This document shows, piece after piece, positions 1 through 7,804 of a DNA stretch of 64,000 nucleotides. The DNA is taken from positions 2,232,001 through 2,296,000 of the forward strand of contig NZ_OY776147.1 of the NCBI RefSeq assembly GCF_963675305.1. The letters run 5' to 3'. Numbering within the stretch: position 1 is the stretch's first letter; the number at the start of each line of letters is the position of its first letter. A program made the translations under genes and the position numbers. Under the pieces are notes generated by a model, which was not told where the DNA came from, ran no database searches, and saw only the letters and a program-made list of their open reading frames with translations. The DNA comes from an uncultured Hyphomonas sp. (lineage in GTDB: Bacteria; Pseudomonadota; Alphaproteobacteria; Caulobacterales; Hyphomonadaceae).

Positions 1-102
1 TTCCGCTCCGCCGTCGATATAGTCGAACACCATCCGCGGCAGCCTGGCTTTCGCCAGCGTGCGCAGATCGTCGATATTGATTGCGGTTTTAACGCTGGCC
101 AC
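1..102 (-). CDS. FMN-dependent alpha-hydroxy-acid dehydrogenase, N-terminal part
   Basis: Only the first 34 codons lie in the window; the gene runs off the left edge. Translation from a GTG at 102 gives MASVKTAINIDDLRTLAKAR and then a segment ending FDYIDGGAE. That segment is the N-terminal signature of the L-lactate dehydrogenase (LldD) / glycolate oxidase / mandelate dehydrogenase family, which oxidises 2-hydroxy acids with FMN at the membrane. A purine-rich AAAGGGGAG lies a few bases upstream and supports the GTG start; the nearest upstream ATG is out of frame. It is divergent from the lipoprotein hydrolase at 198, so about 95 bp hold both promoters. Substrate cannot be told from this fragment. 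Confidence 0.8.
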   Translation of the reverse strand, partial: MASVKTAINIDDLRTLAKARLPRMVFDYIDGGAE

Positions 103-197
103 GGCGGGCTCCCCTTTGCCTCATGCTTTGTTTTCGTTTTACGGCCCGCCGGATCAGGGATAGGCTTGCCCGTAACAGGTAAGCTAAGGGGGGCGTA

Positions 198-1250
198 ATG
201 CGCAAGCTTCTGCCAGTCGCAATATCCGCAATTGTTCTCGGTCTCACCGCGTGTACGCCATCCGAAGAGCCGGCTGGCGCTCCGGAAGAAACTGCCGCCG
301 CCCCCGTTGGCGATGTCCAGGCCGCAGCCCCCGACGAAACGGGAGTCCGGATGATCCCGATCTCCACGCCGAAAGGCGACTTCAAGGTCTGGACCAGACA
401 GGTCGGCGACAATCCACGCATCAAGGTACTGCTGCTGCATGGCGGCCCCGGCGCCACATATGAGCTCTTCAAGCCGTTCGAGGACTATTTCACACCGGCC
501 GGGATCGAATTCTTCTATTATGACCAGCTCGACTCGTGGCTGTCTGATCAGCCAAACGACCCGGACCTGTGGACCATCGAAGCTGCCGTCAGCGAGGTCG
601 ACCAGGTCCGCGAAGCCCTCGGCCTCGACGCAGACAATTTCTATCTCTACGGCCAGTCATGGGGCGGCATACTCGGCATGGAATACGCGCTCGCTCATCA
701 GGACCACCTCAAGGGCCTGATCATATCGAACATGATGGCCAGCATTCCGGCCTATAACGAATATTCGAAGAATGTGCTGCAGCCACAGATGGACCCGGAC
801 GTCCTGAAGGAGATCCTGAACTTTGAGGCCGCCGGAGACTTCCACAATCCGCGCTATATGGAATTGCTGATGAACCACTATTACACAGAGCATATCCTGA
901 GGCGCCCGGTCGAGGCGTGGCCCGCCGAAGTGCTCGGCTCGTTCGAACACATGAATAGCGAGAAGTATCTGGCCATGCAGGGGCCCAGCGAAATGGGCGC
1001 CGGTGGCTCGCTCGTCGATTGGGACAGGCTGGCAGACCTGCACAAGATCACCGTGCCGACACTCATCACCGGCGGACAGGAAGACACGATGGACCCCGCC
1101 TTCATGGCGAAGATGGCCGATGAAATTCCGAATGCGGAGCTGAACATCTGTCCGGATGCAGGCCACCTCACCCAGTATGATAATCCGCAATGCTATTTCA
1201 CAGGTATGATCGACTTCATCGAGTCCGTGGACGAAGGAGAAACCGAATGA
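198..1250 (+). CDS. Lipoprotein alpha/beta hydrolase, proline iminopeptidase-like (S33)
   Basis: A 350-residue protein with a lipoprotein signal peptide (lipobox LTAC, lipidated Cys19), so it is probably anchored in the envelope. It has an Ala/Pro/Glu-rich linker to about residue 50, then an alpha/beta-hydrolase fold. HGGPG (81-85) is the oxyanion-hole motif typical of proline iminopeptidases, and GQSWGG (152-157) is the nucleophile elbow with Ser154. A late Asp (GGQEDTMDP) and His (DAGHLTQYD) can complete the triad. Family members remove N-terminal proline from peptides or hydrolyse related amides; the exported location fits peptide scavenging, but the substrate is inferred. AAGGGGGG precedes the ATG. 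Its stop overlaps the next gene's start (ATGA), so the two are translationally coupled. Confidence 0.85.
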   Translation: MRKLLPVAISAIVLGLTACTPSEEPAGAPEETAAAPVGDVQAAAPDETGVRMIPISTPKGDFKVWTRQVGDNPRIKVLLLHGGPGATYELFKPFEDYFTPAGIEFFYYDQLDSWLSDQPNDPDLWTIEAAVSEVDQVREALGLDADNFYLYGQSWGGILGMEYALAHQDHLKGLIISNMMASIPAYNEYSKNVLQPQMDPDVLKEILNFEAAGDFHNPRYMELLMNHYYTEHILRRPVEAWPAEVLGSFEHMNSEKYLAMQGPSEMGAGGSLVDWDRLADLHKITVPTLITGGQEDTMDPAFMAKMADEIPNAELNICPDAGHLTQYDNPQCYFTGMIDFIESVDEGETE

Positions 1251-1567
1251 AGCCACGTACGCTCACCAGGCTCATTCTCGTTGGCGGGCTCCTCGGCGGC
1301 CTTGCCGCCTGCAACCCGGTTGGCCCCGGCCCGATTGCCGGAGGGCCATGCAGCTATGAGACCTCCGTCATCGAAGGCACGGTCACGGAGGTCGACGAAG
1401 ACGGCGCCCTGTTCATGGGGGAAGAGGGGGAGTTCTGGGTGCCAGGCTCTTATCTTGGCAAGCTGCCGGACGTGGGTGACACGCTGACTCTCCAGCGCGA
1501 GCGCATCACCGAAGGCACCTGCACGCCGGAAATCTACTCGCCGATTGAGACGATCAAAGGCGACTGA
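1247..1567 (+). CDS. Small lipoprotein of unknown function
   Basis: A 106-residue protein. I start it at the ATG at 1247, which overlaps the upstream stop by 4 bp and gives a complete lipoprotein signal (basic start, hydrophobic stretch, LAAC with Cys22); a longer reading from 1190 would bury that signal. The mature part is short, acidic and probably beta-rich, with two further cysteines (GPCSYE and GTCTPE) that could form a disulfide. No family recognised. Its coupling to the hydrolase at 198-1250 suggests a shared envelope role. The last 14 bp overlap the convergent HAD gene. Confidence 0.75.
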   Translation: MKPRTLTRLILVGGLLGGLAACNPVGPGPIAGGPCSYETSVIEGTVTEVDEDGALFMGEEGEFWVPGSYLGKLPDVGDTLTLQRERITEGTCTPEIYSPIETIKGD

Positions 1568-2225
1568 GCGCAGCTGCCACATCCCGGTGGGAGGCGAACA
1601 CGCCATGCGCCCCGGCGTCGGTGAGCCGCCCGGCGAGGCCCGCATCGGCATGGCCGCCGCCGGTGAAACCCCAGGCCGTCATGCCGGCGGCCAGCGCCGC
1701 CTTCACGCCGTTCACGCTGTCCTCGATGACGAGGCAGGTGTCCGGGCGCGCGCCGATCCGGTCTGCCGCCAGCAGGAACAGGTCTGGCGCGGGTTTGCCA
1801 TTTGCGACGAGGTCTGACGAATAGACGTGCGGGGCGAAGGTCTCGTGCAGGCCGGTCAGTTCCAGTTTGCGGACCAGCTTGTCCGCCTCGGACGAGGAGG
1901 CCACAGCGTGCAGGCCGGTGAAGGCAGCCGCGGCTTCCAGCACGCCATCAATCGCCTTCAGCTCTGCTTCGAACCGCTTCCAGTGATTGGCGTGCAACGC
2001 TGTGCGGAAATCATCCGGCAGCGCCAGTCCGGCCACTTGCGCATCGGCTGCGATGGCATTGTGGAAGTCCCGGTTATGCAAGCCGACAAAGCGCTGGACG
2101 AAGGTCTCGAACGCATAGTCCAGCCCCCAGCTTGCCAGAATTTCCCGCTCGCACTGGATGGCGATGACTTCGGAGTCGACGAGCACGCCGTCACAGTCGA
2201 AGATCAGGGCATCGAATTTTGCCAT
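1554..2225 (-). CDS. HAD-superfamily phosphatase (beta-phosphoglucomutase/Gph-like)
   Basis: A 223-residue HAD hydrolase. Motif I is FDCDGVLVDSE with nucleophile Asp10 and acid/base Asp12; an alpha-helical cap follows. Motif II is the VASSSE region, motif III the Lys of NGKPAPD, and motif IV VIEDSVNG with the Mg-binding acidic pair. This layout matches the phosphoglycolate phosphatase / beta-phosphoglucomutase / sugar-phosphatase subfamily, in which the substrate cannot be read from sequence. It lies 3 bp downstream of mutL on the same strand and is probably cotranscribed. Its 3' end overlaps the convergent lipoprotein gene by 14 bp. Confidence 0.9.
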   Translation of the reverse strand: MAKFDALIFDCDGVLVDSEVIAIQCEREILASWGLDYAFETFVQRFVGLHNRDFHNAIAADAQVAGLALPDDFRTALHANHWKRFEAELKAIDGVLEAAAAFTGLHAVASSSEADKLVRKLELTGLHETFAPHVYSSDLVANGKPAPDLFLLAADRIGARPDTCLVIEDSVNGVKAALAAGMTAWGFTGGGHADAGLAGRLTDAGAHGVFASHRDVAAALSRL

Positions 2226-2228
2226 GCG

Positions 2229-4109
2229 TCAGCGGCGCCCGAACAGTTTTTCGATGTCGGCAAGCTTCAGCTCGACATAGGTCGGGCGGCCGTGATTGCA
2301 CTGGCCGGAATGGGGCGTCGCCTCCATCTGGCGCAGCAGCGCGTTCATCTCCTCGCCATTGAGGCGGCGGCCGGAGCGGACAGAGCCGCGGCAGGCCATG
2401 TTACCCATGACCTCCTCGAACCGCTCCTTCAGGGCGAGGCCCGCATCATATTCCGCGAAATCGTCGGCAAGGTCACGGATCAGGCCCGCGGCATCCATCT
2501 CCCCGAACAGGGCGGGGGTGGCGCGCACGCAGATTGCGCCTGCGCCGAAAGGTTCAATTTCCAGACCAAGCTCGGCCAGTTCATCGGCGCGCTCCACCAC
2601 ACGGGCGGCTTCGTCCTCGGTGAGCTCCACCACATCCGGGATGAGCAGCGCCTGGCGCTTCACGCCGCCCGCCGCCATCTGGCGCTTCATATCTTCATAG
2701 ACCAGGCGCTCATGCGCGGCGTGCTGGTCGACGATGACGATTCCGTCGCGCGTCTGGGCGATGACATAGGTTTCGTGCAACTGGGCGCGGGCGACGCCGA
2801 GCGGGAAGTCTTCCGTGACCGGTGCTTCCGGTTCCACGCGGGCACTTGGTGCCACATCGCGCTCATGGGTCTCCGGCGCATAAGGCGCGGCGGACTCGGC
2901 CCATCCGCCGGGCGGAGGGGCTGGCTCAAAGCTGGACGGCGCCCGCACGGGCGAAATGCTGGCGGGGTTGTAGGCGGGCCGCGACGCGAACAGCGCCCCG
3001 GTCGGCGCACCTTCCGTGCGCACCTTGCCCAGCGCATAGCCTGCCACCGTCGTAGACGCCCGGTGCCCGGCATCGGCCAGAGAATGCCGCAATGCCCCGA
3101 TCATCAGGCCACGCACATTCCCGGCATCCCGGAAGCGGACTTCCGTCTTCGCCGGATGCACGTTCACATCGACATATTCCGGGTCCAGTTCCACAAACAG
3201 CGCGGCCAGCGGATGGCGGTCGCGCGCCAGGAAATCCTGATAGGCCGCGCGGATCACGCCGTTCAGCATCCGGTCTTTCACGGGGCGCCCATTGACGAAC
3301 AGGAACTGCATCTGCGCATTGCCACGGTTCAGCGTCGGCAGCCCGGCAAATCCCGTCAGCGTCACGCCTTCGCGTTCCGCCTCGATCGGCACGGCATTGT
3401 CGCGGAAGTCCCGTCCCATGATGGCGCCGAGTCGTGCCAGGCGGCCGGCTTCGCCCTCGGCCTCCGCCGCATAGCGCAACACGTTACGGCCATTGTTCTC
3501 CAGGCTGAAGGACACATGCGGATTGGCCATGGCGAGACGTTTGACGACATCGGTCACCGCCATGCTTTCAGAGCGTTCGCCCTTCATGAATTTGAGGCGC
3601 GCAGGCGTCGCGTGAAAAAGGTCGCGTACTTCGATCCGCGTGCCGGTTTCGCCGCGCCCGGTAAAGGCCGCGGGCCGGGGCCCTTCGATTCGGCCGGCTT
3701 CGATGAAGACTTCCGCCGCCTCTTCACCCGCCGCGCGCGAGGTGATCGTCATGCGGCTGACCGAAGCGATGGAGGGCAGCGCCTCACCGCGAAAGCCCAT
3801 CGTGTGGATGTTGAGCAGGTCCACCCGGCCATCATTGCCGGGCGTCAGCTTCGAAGTGGCGTGCCGGTCGAGCGCAAGCAGCAGATCGTCCGCGCTCATG
3901 CCGCAGCCATCATCCTCGATCGTGATCCGCTTCAGGCCGCCTGCCTCGATGGCGATAGCGATCCGGCTGGCGCCGGCATCCAGTGCATTCTCGGCCAGCT
4001 CCTTCACCGCCGCCGCCGGGCGTTCGACGACCTCGCCGGCCGCGATCCGGTTGACGACATCGGGCGGCAGTTTGCGGATCTGGGGACGGGGACGCACGGA
4101 ATCAGCCAT
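2229..4109 (-). CDS. mutL: DNA mismatch repair protein MutL (endonuclease type)
   Basis: A 626-residue MutL. The N-terminal GHL ATPase has AAGEVVERP (23-31), the catalytic Glu37 and Mg-binding Asn41 in [18 protein letters not shown] (66-71) and GFRGEAL (105-111). A Pro/Ala-rich linker covers about 350-435. The C-terminal domain keeps the metal-dependent endonuclease motif [12 protein letters not shown] (461-472), ACRGSVR (572-578) and CNHGRP (604-609). The protein should therefore nick the strand itself, as in bacteria without MutH. It couples MutS mismatch recognition to excision. The ATG at 4109 is the start; a GC hairpin and a short palindrome lie upstream. The HAD gene follows after 3 bp. 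Confidence 0.97.
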   Translation of the reverse strand: MADSVRPRPQIRKLPPDVVNRIAAGEVVERPAAAVKELAENALDAGASRIAIAIEAGGLKRITIEDDGCGMSADDLLLALDRHATSKLTPGNDGRVDLLNIHTMGFRGEALPSIASVSRMTITSRAAGEEAAEVFIEAGRIEGPRPAAFTGRGETGTRIEVRDLFHATPARLKFMKGERSESMAVTDVVKRLAMANPHVSFSLENNGRNVLRYAAEAEGEAGRLARLGAIMGRDFRDNAVPIEAEREGVTLTGFAGLPTLNRGNAQMQFLFVNGRPVKDRMLNGVIRAAYQDFLARDRHPLAALFVELDPEYVDVNVHPAKTEVRFRDAGNVRGLMIGALRHSLADAGHRASTTVAGYALGKVRTEGAPTGALFASRPAYNPASISPVRAPSSFEPAPPPGGWAESAAPYAPETHERDVAPSARVEPEAPVTEDFPLGVARAQLHETYVIAQTRDGIVIVDQHAAHERLVYEDMKRQMAAGGVKRQALLIPDVVELTEDEAARVVERADELAELGLEIEPFGAGAICVRATPALFGEMDAAGLIRDLADDFAEYDAGLALKERFEEVMGNMACRGSVRSGRRLNGEEMNALLRQMEATPHSGQCNHGRPTYVELKLADIEKLFGRR

Positions 4110-4153
4110 GCGCCAAACTTAACGCGCCAGCGGTGTTTTGTCCCCCGGCGCGC

Positions 4154-4172
4154 GGCAGGGCCGCGCCCTGCC
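4154..4172. repeat. GC-rich hairpin upstream of mutL
   Basis: Perfect 8-bp inverted repeat GGCAGGGC / GCCCTGCC with a 3-nt loop, 45 bp upstream of the mutL start in the mutL-cytochrome c divergent region. A second, AT-centred palindrome (CTGTT-AAAA-AACAG) lies at 4198-4211. No T-run follows on either strand, so a plain terminator is unlikely; a regulatory role is only a guess. Confidence 0.4.
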
Positions 4173-4387
4173 CACCCCTGCGGCAATTAGCCAAAATCTG
4201 TTAAAAAACAGGGAGATGATACTTTGCGCCGACTCCGGAACCCTACCTAACCCGCCCTCTTTCGACCCTATTACTCTTTGTTTTAAAAGGCTTTTTCTTC
4301 TGTCCTCGCGCTGCAGCAAAGGCGTTTGCATTGTTGTGCAGGAAAGACCAGTATGCATCTGAATTCACAGTCCGGGGCCTTGATTCT

Positions 4388-4978
4388 ATGCGACTTTCTC
4401 TCGTTTCCGCTTCTCTAATCGTTCTTGCCGGCATGACCGCAGCCTGCGGCGGCTCCGGCGACAGTTCCGCACCTGCAGCGCCCGCTGCCGAAACACCGGC
4501 CGCGACGCCGGCACCGGAAGCCGCCCCTGAGGCCGCTCCCGAAGCCGAAACCCCGGCCCCTGAAGCAACGGCTGAGCCCACCTCCGCCCCGGCTGACGAA
4601 GCGTCCGCCAGCGAAGGCTCGCCGGAGTTCGCAAGCCTTCCGGCGCCCTACAACACGGCAGACTATGCGCGCGGCCGCCGCACGTTCAAACTCTGCCAGT
4701 CCTGCCACACGACCGCTGAAGGCGCTGGCGCCCTCGTCGGCCCGAACCTTTACGGCATCTTCGGCCGCGAGGCCGGCACGTCCGAAGGGTTCGCGTATTC
4801 TCCGGCCCTTCAGGAAGCCGACTTCATCTGGACACCTGACAAGGTCGACCACTGGCTGGAAAATCCGCAGACCTTCCTGAAAGGCAACCGGATGACCTTT
4901 GCCGGCGTCCGCCGTCCTGACGACCGGACTGCCGTCATCGCCTATCTGATGACCGAAACCGGCTACACCGGCGAATAA
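4388..4978 (+). CDS. Lipoprotein c-type cytochrome (class I)
   Basis: A 196-residue protein started at the ATG at 4388, which gives a clean lipoprotein signal (MTAAC, Cys20). An Ala/Pro/Glu-rich spacer of about 60 residues (21-80) follows. The heme domain has CQSCH at 103-107 and a probable Met169 axial ligand in GNRMTFAG, with the GPNLYGIFGR pattern of cytochrome c2/c552-like proteins. It should act as a membrane-tethered electron carrier on the periplasmic face, for example between the bc1 complex and an oxidase; the partner is inferred. The preceding 278-bp intergenic region is AT-rich near the gene and presumably holds its promoter. It is convergent with the gene at 4991. Confidence 0.9.
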   Translation: MRLSLVSASLIVLAGMTAACGGSGDSSAPAAPAAETPAATPAPEAAPEAAPEAETPAPEATAEPTSAPADEASASEGSPEFASLPAPYNTADYARGRRTFKLCQSCHTTAEGAGALVGPNLYGIFGREAGTSEGFAYSPALQEADFIWTPDKVDHWLENPQTFLKGNRMTFAGVRRPDDRTAVIAYLMTETGYTGE

Positions 4979-4990
4979 GCCCTCTGACGT

Positions 4991-5680
4991 TCAGCGGCGC
5001 ACAGTCACGGCGAGCAGGATGGCCTGCTCGTCGAACTCGCCGCCGAACTCTTCCCGGTACCCCATCGACACATCCGCGAGAGGGAAGTGGTAGCCGAGTT
5101 GCGTCTCGGTCTTGATCGAGTCCGCTGACCGGCTGCCATACTCCAGCCAGACCTGCTCCGTCGTGAAGAAGTTTCCGCCAAGATCTGTGCCGTAGCCGAA
5201 CTCGAACCGCTGGCGATCGCATCCGCCTTCCTGATGGATCCAGGCGGCATCGGCGAAGAAATAATAGTTGCGATCCTTGTAGACACCGCTGCGCCCGGCC
5301 GAGATGCGCGCTTCGCCGCCCAGCCCTTCACACCCGAACACGCCTGCCAGCGTCGTGCCATGCAGAACAGCGCCTTCTGCGCCGATGGCCCATCCCTTGT
5401 CGTTCGACCAGACCTGGCGCCGCGCAGAAAGACGGTAAGCATCGCTATCCTGGGTGCCACCGTCATAGCGCACGCTTTCCGCCTTGCCGGTGACCATCCA
5501 GCCGCCACCAAGGCCATATTCGCCATAAAGATCGCCGCGCCAGCCATCTTCGCCGTCCAGCCGTTCGGCGGAGACGTTGGCGCGCGTATAGATGTCGCCC
5601 TGCAACTGCGCCCACGGCCCGGCTTCCGCCGAACCGGCCATGGCGAGCGCGCCAAGACATATTCCCCTCAATCCCCGCAT
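4991..5680 (-). CDS. Putative outer-membrane beta-barrel protein, unknown
   Basis: A 229-residue protein with a signal peptide (cleavage probable after GSAEA, about residue 20). The mature part is a run of alternating hydrophobic/polar strands rich in Gly, Tyr and Trp (for example YGLGGGWMVTGKAES), ending in the basic segment LLAVTVRR. This looks like a small transmembrane barrel, although the end lacks the usual terminal Phe. Two or three cysteines (GCEG, GGCD) may form a disulfide. No family recognised with confidence. It is convergent with cytochrome c, 12 bp away. Confidence 0.7.
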   Translation of the reverse strand: MRGLRGICLGALAMAGSAEAGPWAQLQGDIYTRANVSAERLDGEDGWRGDLYGEYGLGGGWMVTGKAESVRYDGGTQDSDAYRLSARRQVWSNDKGWAIGAEGAVLHGTTLAGVFGCEGLGGEARISAGRSGVYKDRNYYFFADAAWIHQEGGCDRQRFEFGYGTDLGGNFFTTEQVWLEYGSRSADSIKTETQLGYHFPLADVSMGYREEFGGEFDEQAILLAVTVRR

Positions 5681-5740
5681 AAGCCATGACTAGCGGGGAT
5701 TGAGGGGAGTGCCCAGCAGACTCTCCTGAGGGTTGACGCG

Positions 5741-6139
5741 CTAGAGATCCCAGGAGGCGTTCTGCAGGACGATGCGGTAACCATCGGGGTCTTCAAAGGT
5801 CACGCCCTTGTCGTCCCAATAGGCATTGAAGGCAGGCACGGGATGGAACCCGGCTGCCCTCAGGCGGCGGTAGGCCGCTTCGAAACGGTTCCGTTCCGGC
5901 AGGTAAAAGACAAGCAGATTGTCTTCGGTCGGGGCCCGGCCCGCGACATGCCCATGCGCGACGGTGAACTCCAGATGGTACGGCGCCCCGGGGTGGCCCA
6001 GCATGACACCGTCGAAACTGTCATGCCCCTTGAATTCATAAAGTACGCTGAACCCCAAGCCATCGCGGTAGAATGGCAGGAGGGCAGCCAGATTGTCCGT
6101 GGGCCGCGCAATCCGGATTGTCGCCTGTTCGAGGGTCAT
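5741..6139 (-). CDS. VOC-family protein (glyoxalase/dioxygenase fold)
   Basis: A 132-residue protein with the vicinal-oxygen-chelate fold. It opens TIRIARPTDNLAALLPFYRD, with the strand-helix entry of the first beta-alpha-beta-beta-beta module, and ends GVTFEDPDGYRIVLQN, the usual last strands with a metal-ligand Glu candidate. Members include glyoxalase I, bleomycin-resistance proteins and ring-cleaving dioxygenases; the reaction here is not assignable. It has its own position between the barrel protein and the MarR gene, all on the minus strand, but a terminator at 6226-6251 separates it from marR. Confidence 0.85.
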   Translation of the reverse strand: MTLEQATIRIARPTDNLAALLPFYRDGLGFSVLYEFKGHDSFDGVMLGHPGAPYHLEFTVAHGHVAGRAPTEDNLLVFYLPERNRFEAAYRRLRAAGFHPVPAFNAYWDDKGVTFEDPDGYRIVLQNASWDL

Positions 6140-6225
6140 GAGGGCATCTCCCTGTTTGTGCCAGGGCAGCCTTGTCGGACCTCAACCAAGGTTCAGGTCA
6201 AGCGGGAATATGCAAAACGCGCAAA

Positions 6226-6251
6226 CAAAAACCCCCGCACAAGGCGGGGGC
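6226..6251 (-). terminator. Rho-independent terminator of the marR gene
   Basis: Stem CCCCCGC (6232-6238) / GCGGGGG (6244-6250) with a 5-nt loop. On the minus strand the stem is followed by five Us, 30 nt after the MarR stop codon. Confidence 0.85.
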
Positions 6252-6281
6252 TTTCTCCCAGGGTATTTACCGAACCGCTTC

Positions 6282-6776
6282 TTAGAGGCGGAAACGGATC
6301 TGGTCAGACCAGAAGCGCTCAAGGCGCGTGATGGTCTTGTTCAGTTGCGACAGGTCGTCCGGACGCACGCTAGCCGTCGGCTCAAGGGCGTTGGCCTGCT
6401 TCTCGAAGAGTTTCGCGACACGGGCGCGGACTTTCAGGCCTCGCTCGGTCAGGCGCAGCGTCACGGTGCGCTTGTCATCTTCGGAACGGGTCTGGATCAG
6501 ATAACCGCCTTCCTGCAGCTTCTTGACGTTGTAGGACAGGCTGGTGCCGGCAAAAGCGCCACGGGCACGCAGAACGGAAGCCGGAGCTTCGCCTTCGCCA
6601 ATTTCGTAAAGCAGCAGCGCCTGCACACCTGTCAGCGAGCGTTCGCCGCCACGTTCCAGATCGTCTTTAACAACATCGTGAAGACGACGGTGCGCTTGTT
6701 CAAGAAGAGAGAGAGACTTCAGGAAAGACTCGCCCAGGCTCAGTTCTGCAGTTTCCTGCAATTCAGCAATCATCAT
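6282..6776 (-). CDS. MarR-family transcriptional regulator (LdtR-like)
   Basis: About 164 residues from the ATG at 6776 (two in-frame GTG codons at 6785 and 6788 would add a few residues). It has a winged-helix DNA-binding domain: helix-turn-helix around ALLLYEIGEGEAPASVLRAR, recognition helix near GTSLSYNVKKLQEGGYL, and the wing RSEDDKRTVTLRLTERG. Spacing and wording closely resemble alphaproteobacterial LdtR, which controls L,D-transpeptidase and envelope stress genes. That assignment comes from memory of the family, and the target genes are unknown. A 7-bp-arm palindrome at 6800-6820 lies just upstream and suggests autoregulation. A strong terminator follows. Confidence 0.88.
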   Translation of the reverse strand: MMIAELQETAELSLGESFLKSLSLLEQAHRRLHDVVKDDLERGGERSLTGVQALLLYEIGEGEAPASVLRARGAFAGTSLSYNVKKLQEGGYLIQTRSEDDKRTVTLRLTERGLKVRARVAKLFEKQANALEPTASVRPDDLSQLNKTITRLERFWSDQIRFRL

Positions 6777-6799
6777 TTCAACCACCACTCAACTTTTGT

Positions 6800-6820
6800 T
6801 GTAGTTTGAACAGAACTACA
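6800..6820. promoter_or_regulatory. Putative MarR operator (autoregulatory palindrome)
   Basis: Perfect inverted repeat TGTAGTT - 7 nt (TGAACAG) - AACTACA, 23 bp upstream of the ATG of the MarR gene and 11 bp upstream of the GTG alternative. Size and position match a MarR dimer operator. Binding is inferred, not shown. Confidence 0.55.
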
Positions 6821-6987
6821 CGAGCTATCCTAATAAACTGATAAGCATGTTGGTGTTGGGCAAGTCGTTGATTAATATTCGCGCGCTTTTATTAACCGTT
6901 ACTTTTACGAAACAATTTTACTTCTGATTCACGAATTCAGCCCGCGCAGGCTATGCGCAGGCACCGTCCGTTATTTCCCGGTAACCG

Positions 6988-7728
6988 TCAGACAAAGGCG
7001 TCGGCGGACGGATCGTATTTCGGGCTGGGGCCGTGCACATTGGGCTCAGGCCGGGAGTCGATCAGCATAAAGACGAAGATCACTAGCCATCCGATATAGG
7101 GCACCCAGGTGATCAGATAGAGCCAGCCGGACAAGTCCTGGTCGTGCAGCCGCCGCACCGTCACCGCAATCGACGGGACGATCTGGTAGAGGAACCAGAG
7201 TGCCAGAAACAGCGGCACGAAGTCATCGCCGCCATAGAGAATGACACTCAGGACAATGTCCAGGAAGAAGGCCGCGACATAGGCCAGCACGTTGAAAAGC
7301 GTGTAACCCCAGTATTCCTGTCGTCGGGCCCGCCCGGTAAAGCGGAAATAGTTCTTCGTGATACTGCGGATGAAATAGGTCCACACGCCATCGCCCGGCA
7401 CGGCCAGCGGCTTGCTGCCGTAGGCTGGCGGCGCGGTCCGGGGCTGTGCCTGGGGATATGGCGGCTGGCTGGGTGCAGGAGGTACCGCCGTTACGGGAGG
7501 AGGCTCAGGCCGAGGCTCAGGCGGGGGCGCTTCAGCCTGTGGTGCAGGCCCCAGCGCATAGATGTCGCGCGCCTCATCGCCAAGGCCGATAAAGTCCACC
7601 TTCTGGCCGCGCGCGAGTGCACTGTCGCCGCGAACCTGGCCTTGCGTGTAGTTATAGCGAACACCGTCGTCGCCGAGGATCAGCCCCGGCCCGTCTGTGC
7701 CATCCGGTTTCAGGACCTGCCCGCGCAT
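6988..7728 (-). CDS. DUF805 membrane protein
   Basis: A 246-residue protein. Residues 1-60 form a small beta-rich domain (MRGQVLKPDGTDGPGLILGD) somewhat like a cold-shock fold, followed by a Pro/Glu/Ala linker (about 62-110). The DUF805 domain then begins at about 118 (FTGRARRQEYWGYTLFN) with four membrane helices and the conserved RRLHDQDLSGW near its middle. DUF805 proteins such as YhaH are inner-membrane proteins of unknown function. The added N-terminal soluble domain recurs in related alphaproteobacteria as far as I recall. Single gene; about 200 bp of AT-rich sequence separate it from the MarR start. Confidence 0.88.
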   Translation of the reverse strand: MRGQVLKPDGTDGPGLILGDDGVRYNYTQGQVRGDSALARGQKVDFIGLGDEARDIYALGPAPQAEAPPPEPRPEPPPVTAVPPAPSQPPYPQAQPRTAPPAYGSKPLAVPGDGVWTYFIRSITKNYFRFTGRARRQEYWGYTLFNVLAYVAAFFLDIVLSVILYGGDDFVPLFLALWFLYQIVPSIAVTVRRLHDQDLSGWLYLITWVPYIGWLVIFVFMLIDSRPEPNVHGPSPKYDPSADAFV

Positions 7729-7804
7729 CTGCTCACCTCGAAATACAGTTTCGCGAAGACTATCGGGAATACTTGGCGGGCTTGTCCAGTCTTTTGAGCC
7801 CGCC

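Noticed and set aside
1827..4190. A 787-codon open frame on the plus strand opposite mutL and the HAD gene
   Set aside because: The minus strand encodes full MutL and HAD motifs. Long antisense open frames are expected at this G+C content, and the translation has no recognisable domain.
6892..6906. TTAA-N7-TTTT, close to a CtrA binding site
   Set aside because: One mismatch in a short, AT-rich motif with no suitable promoter nearby; chance is likely.
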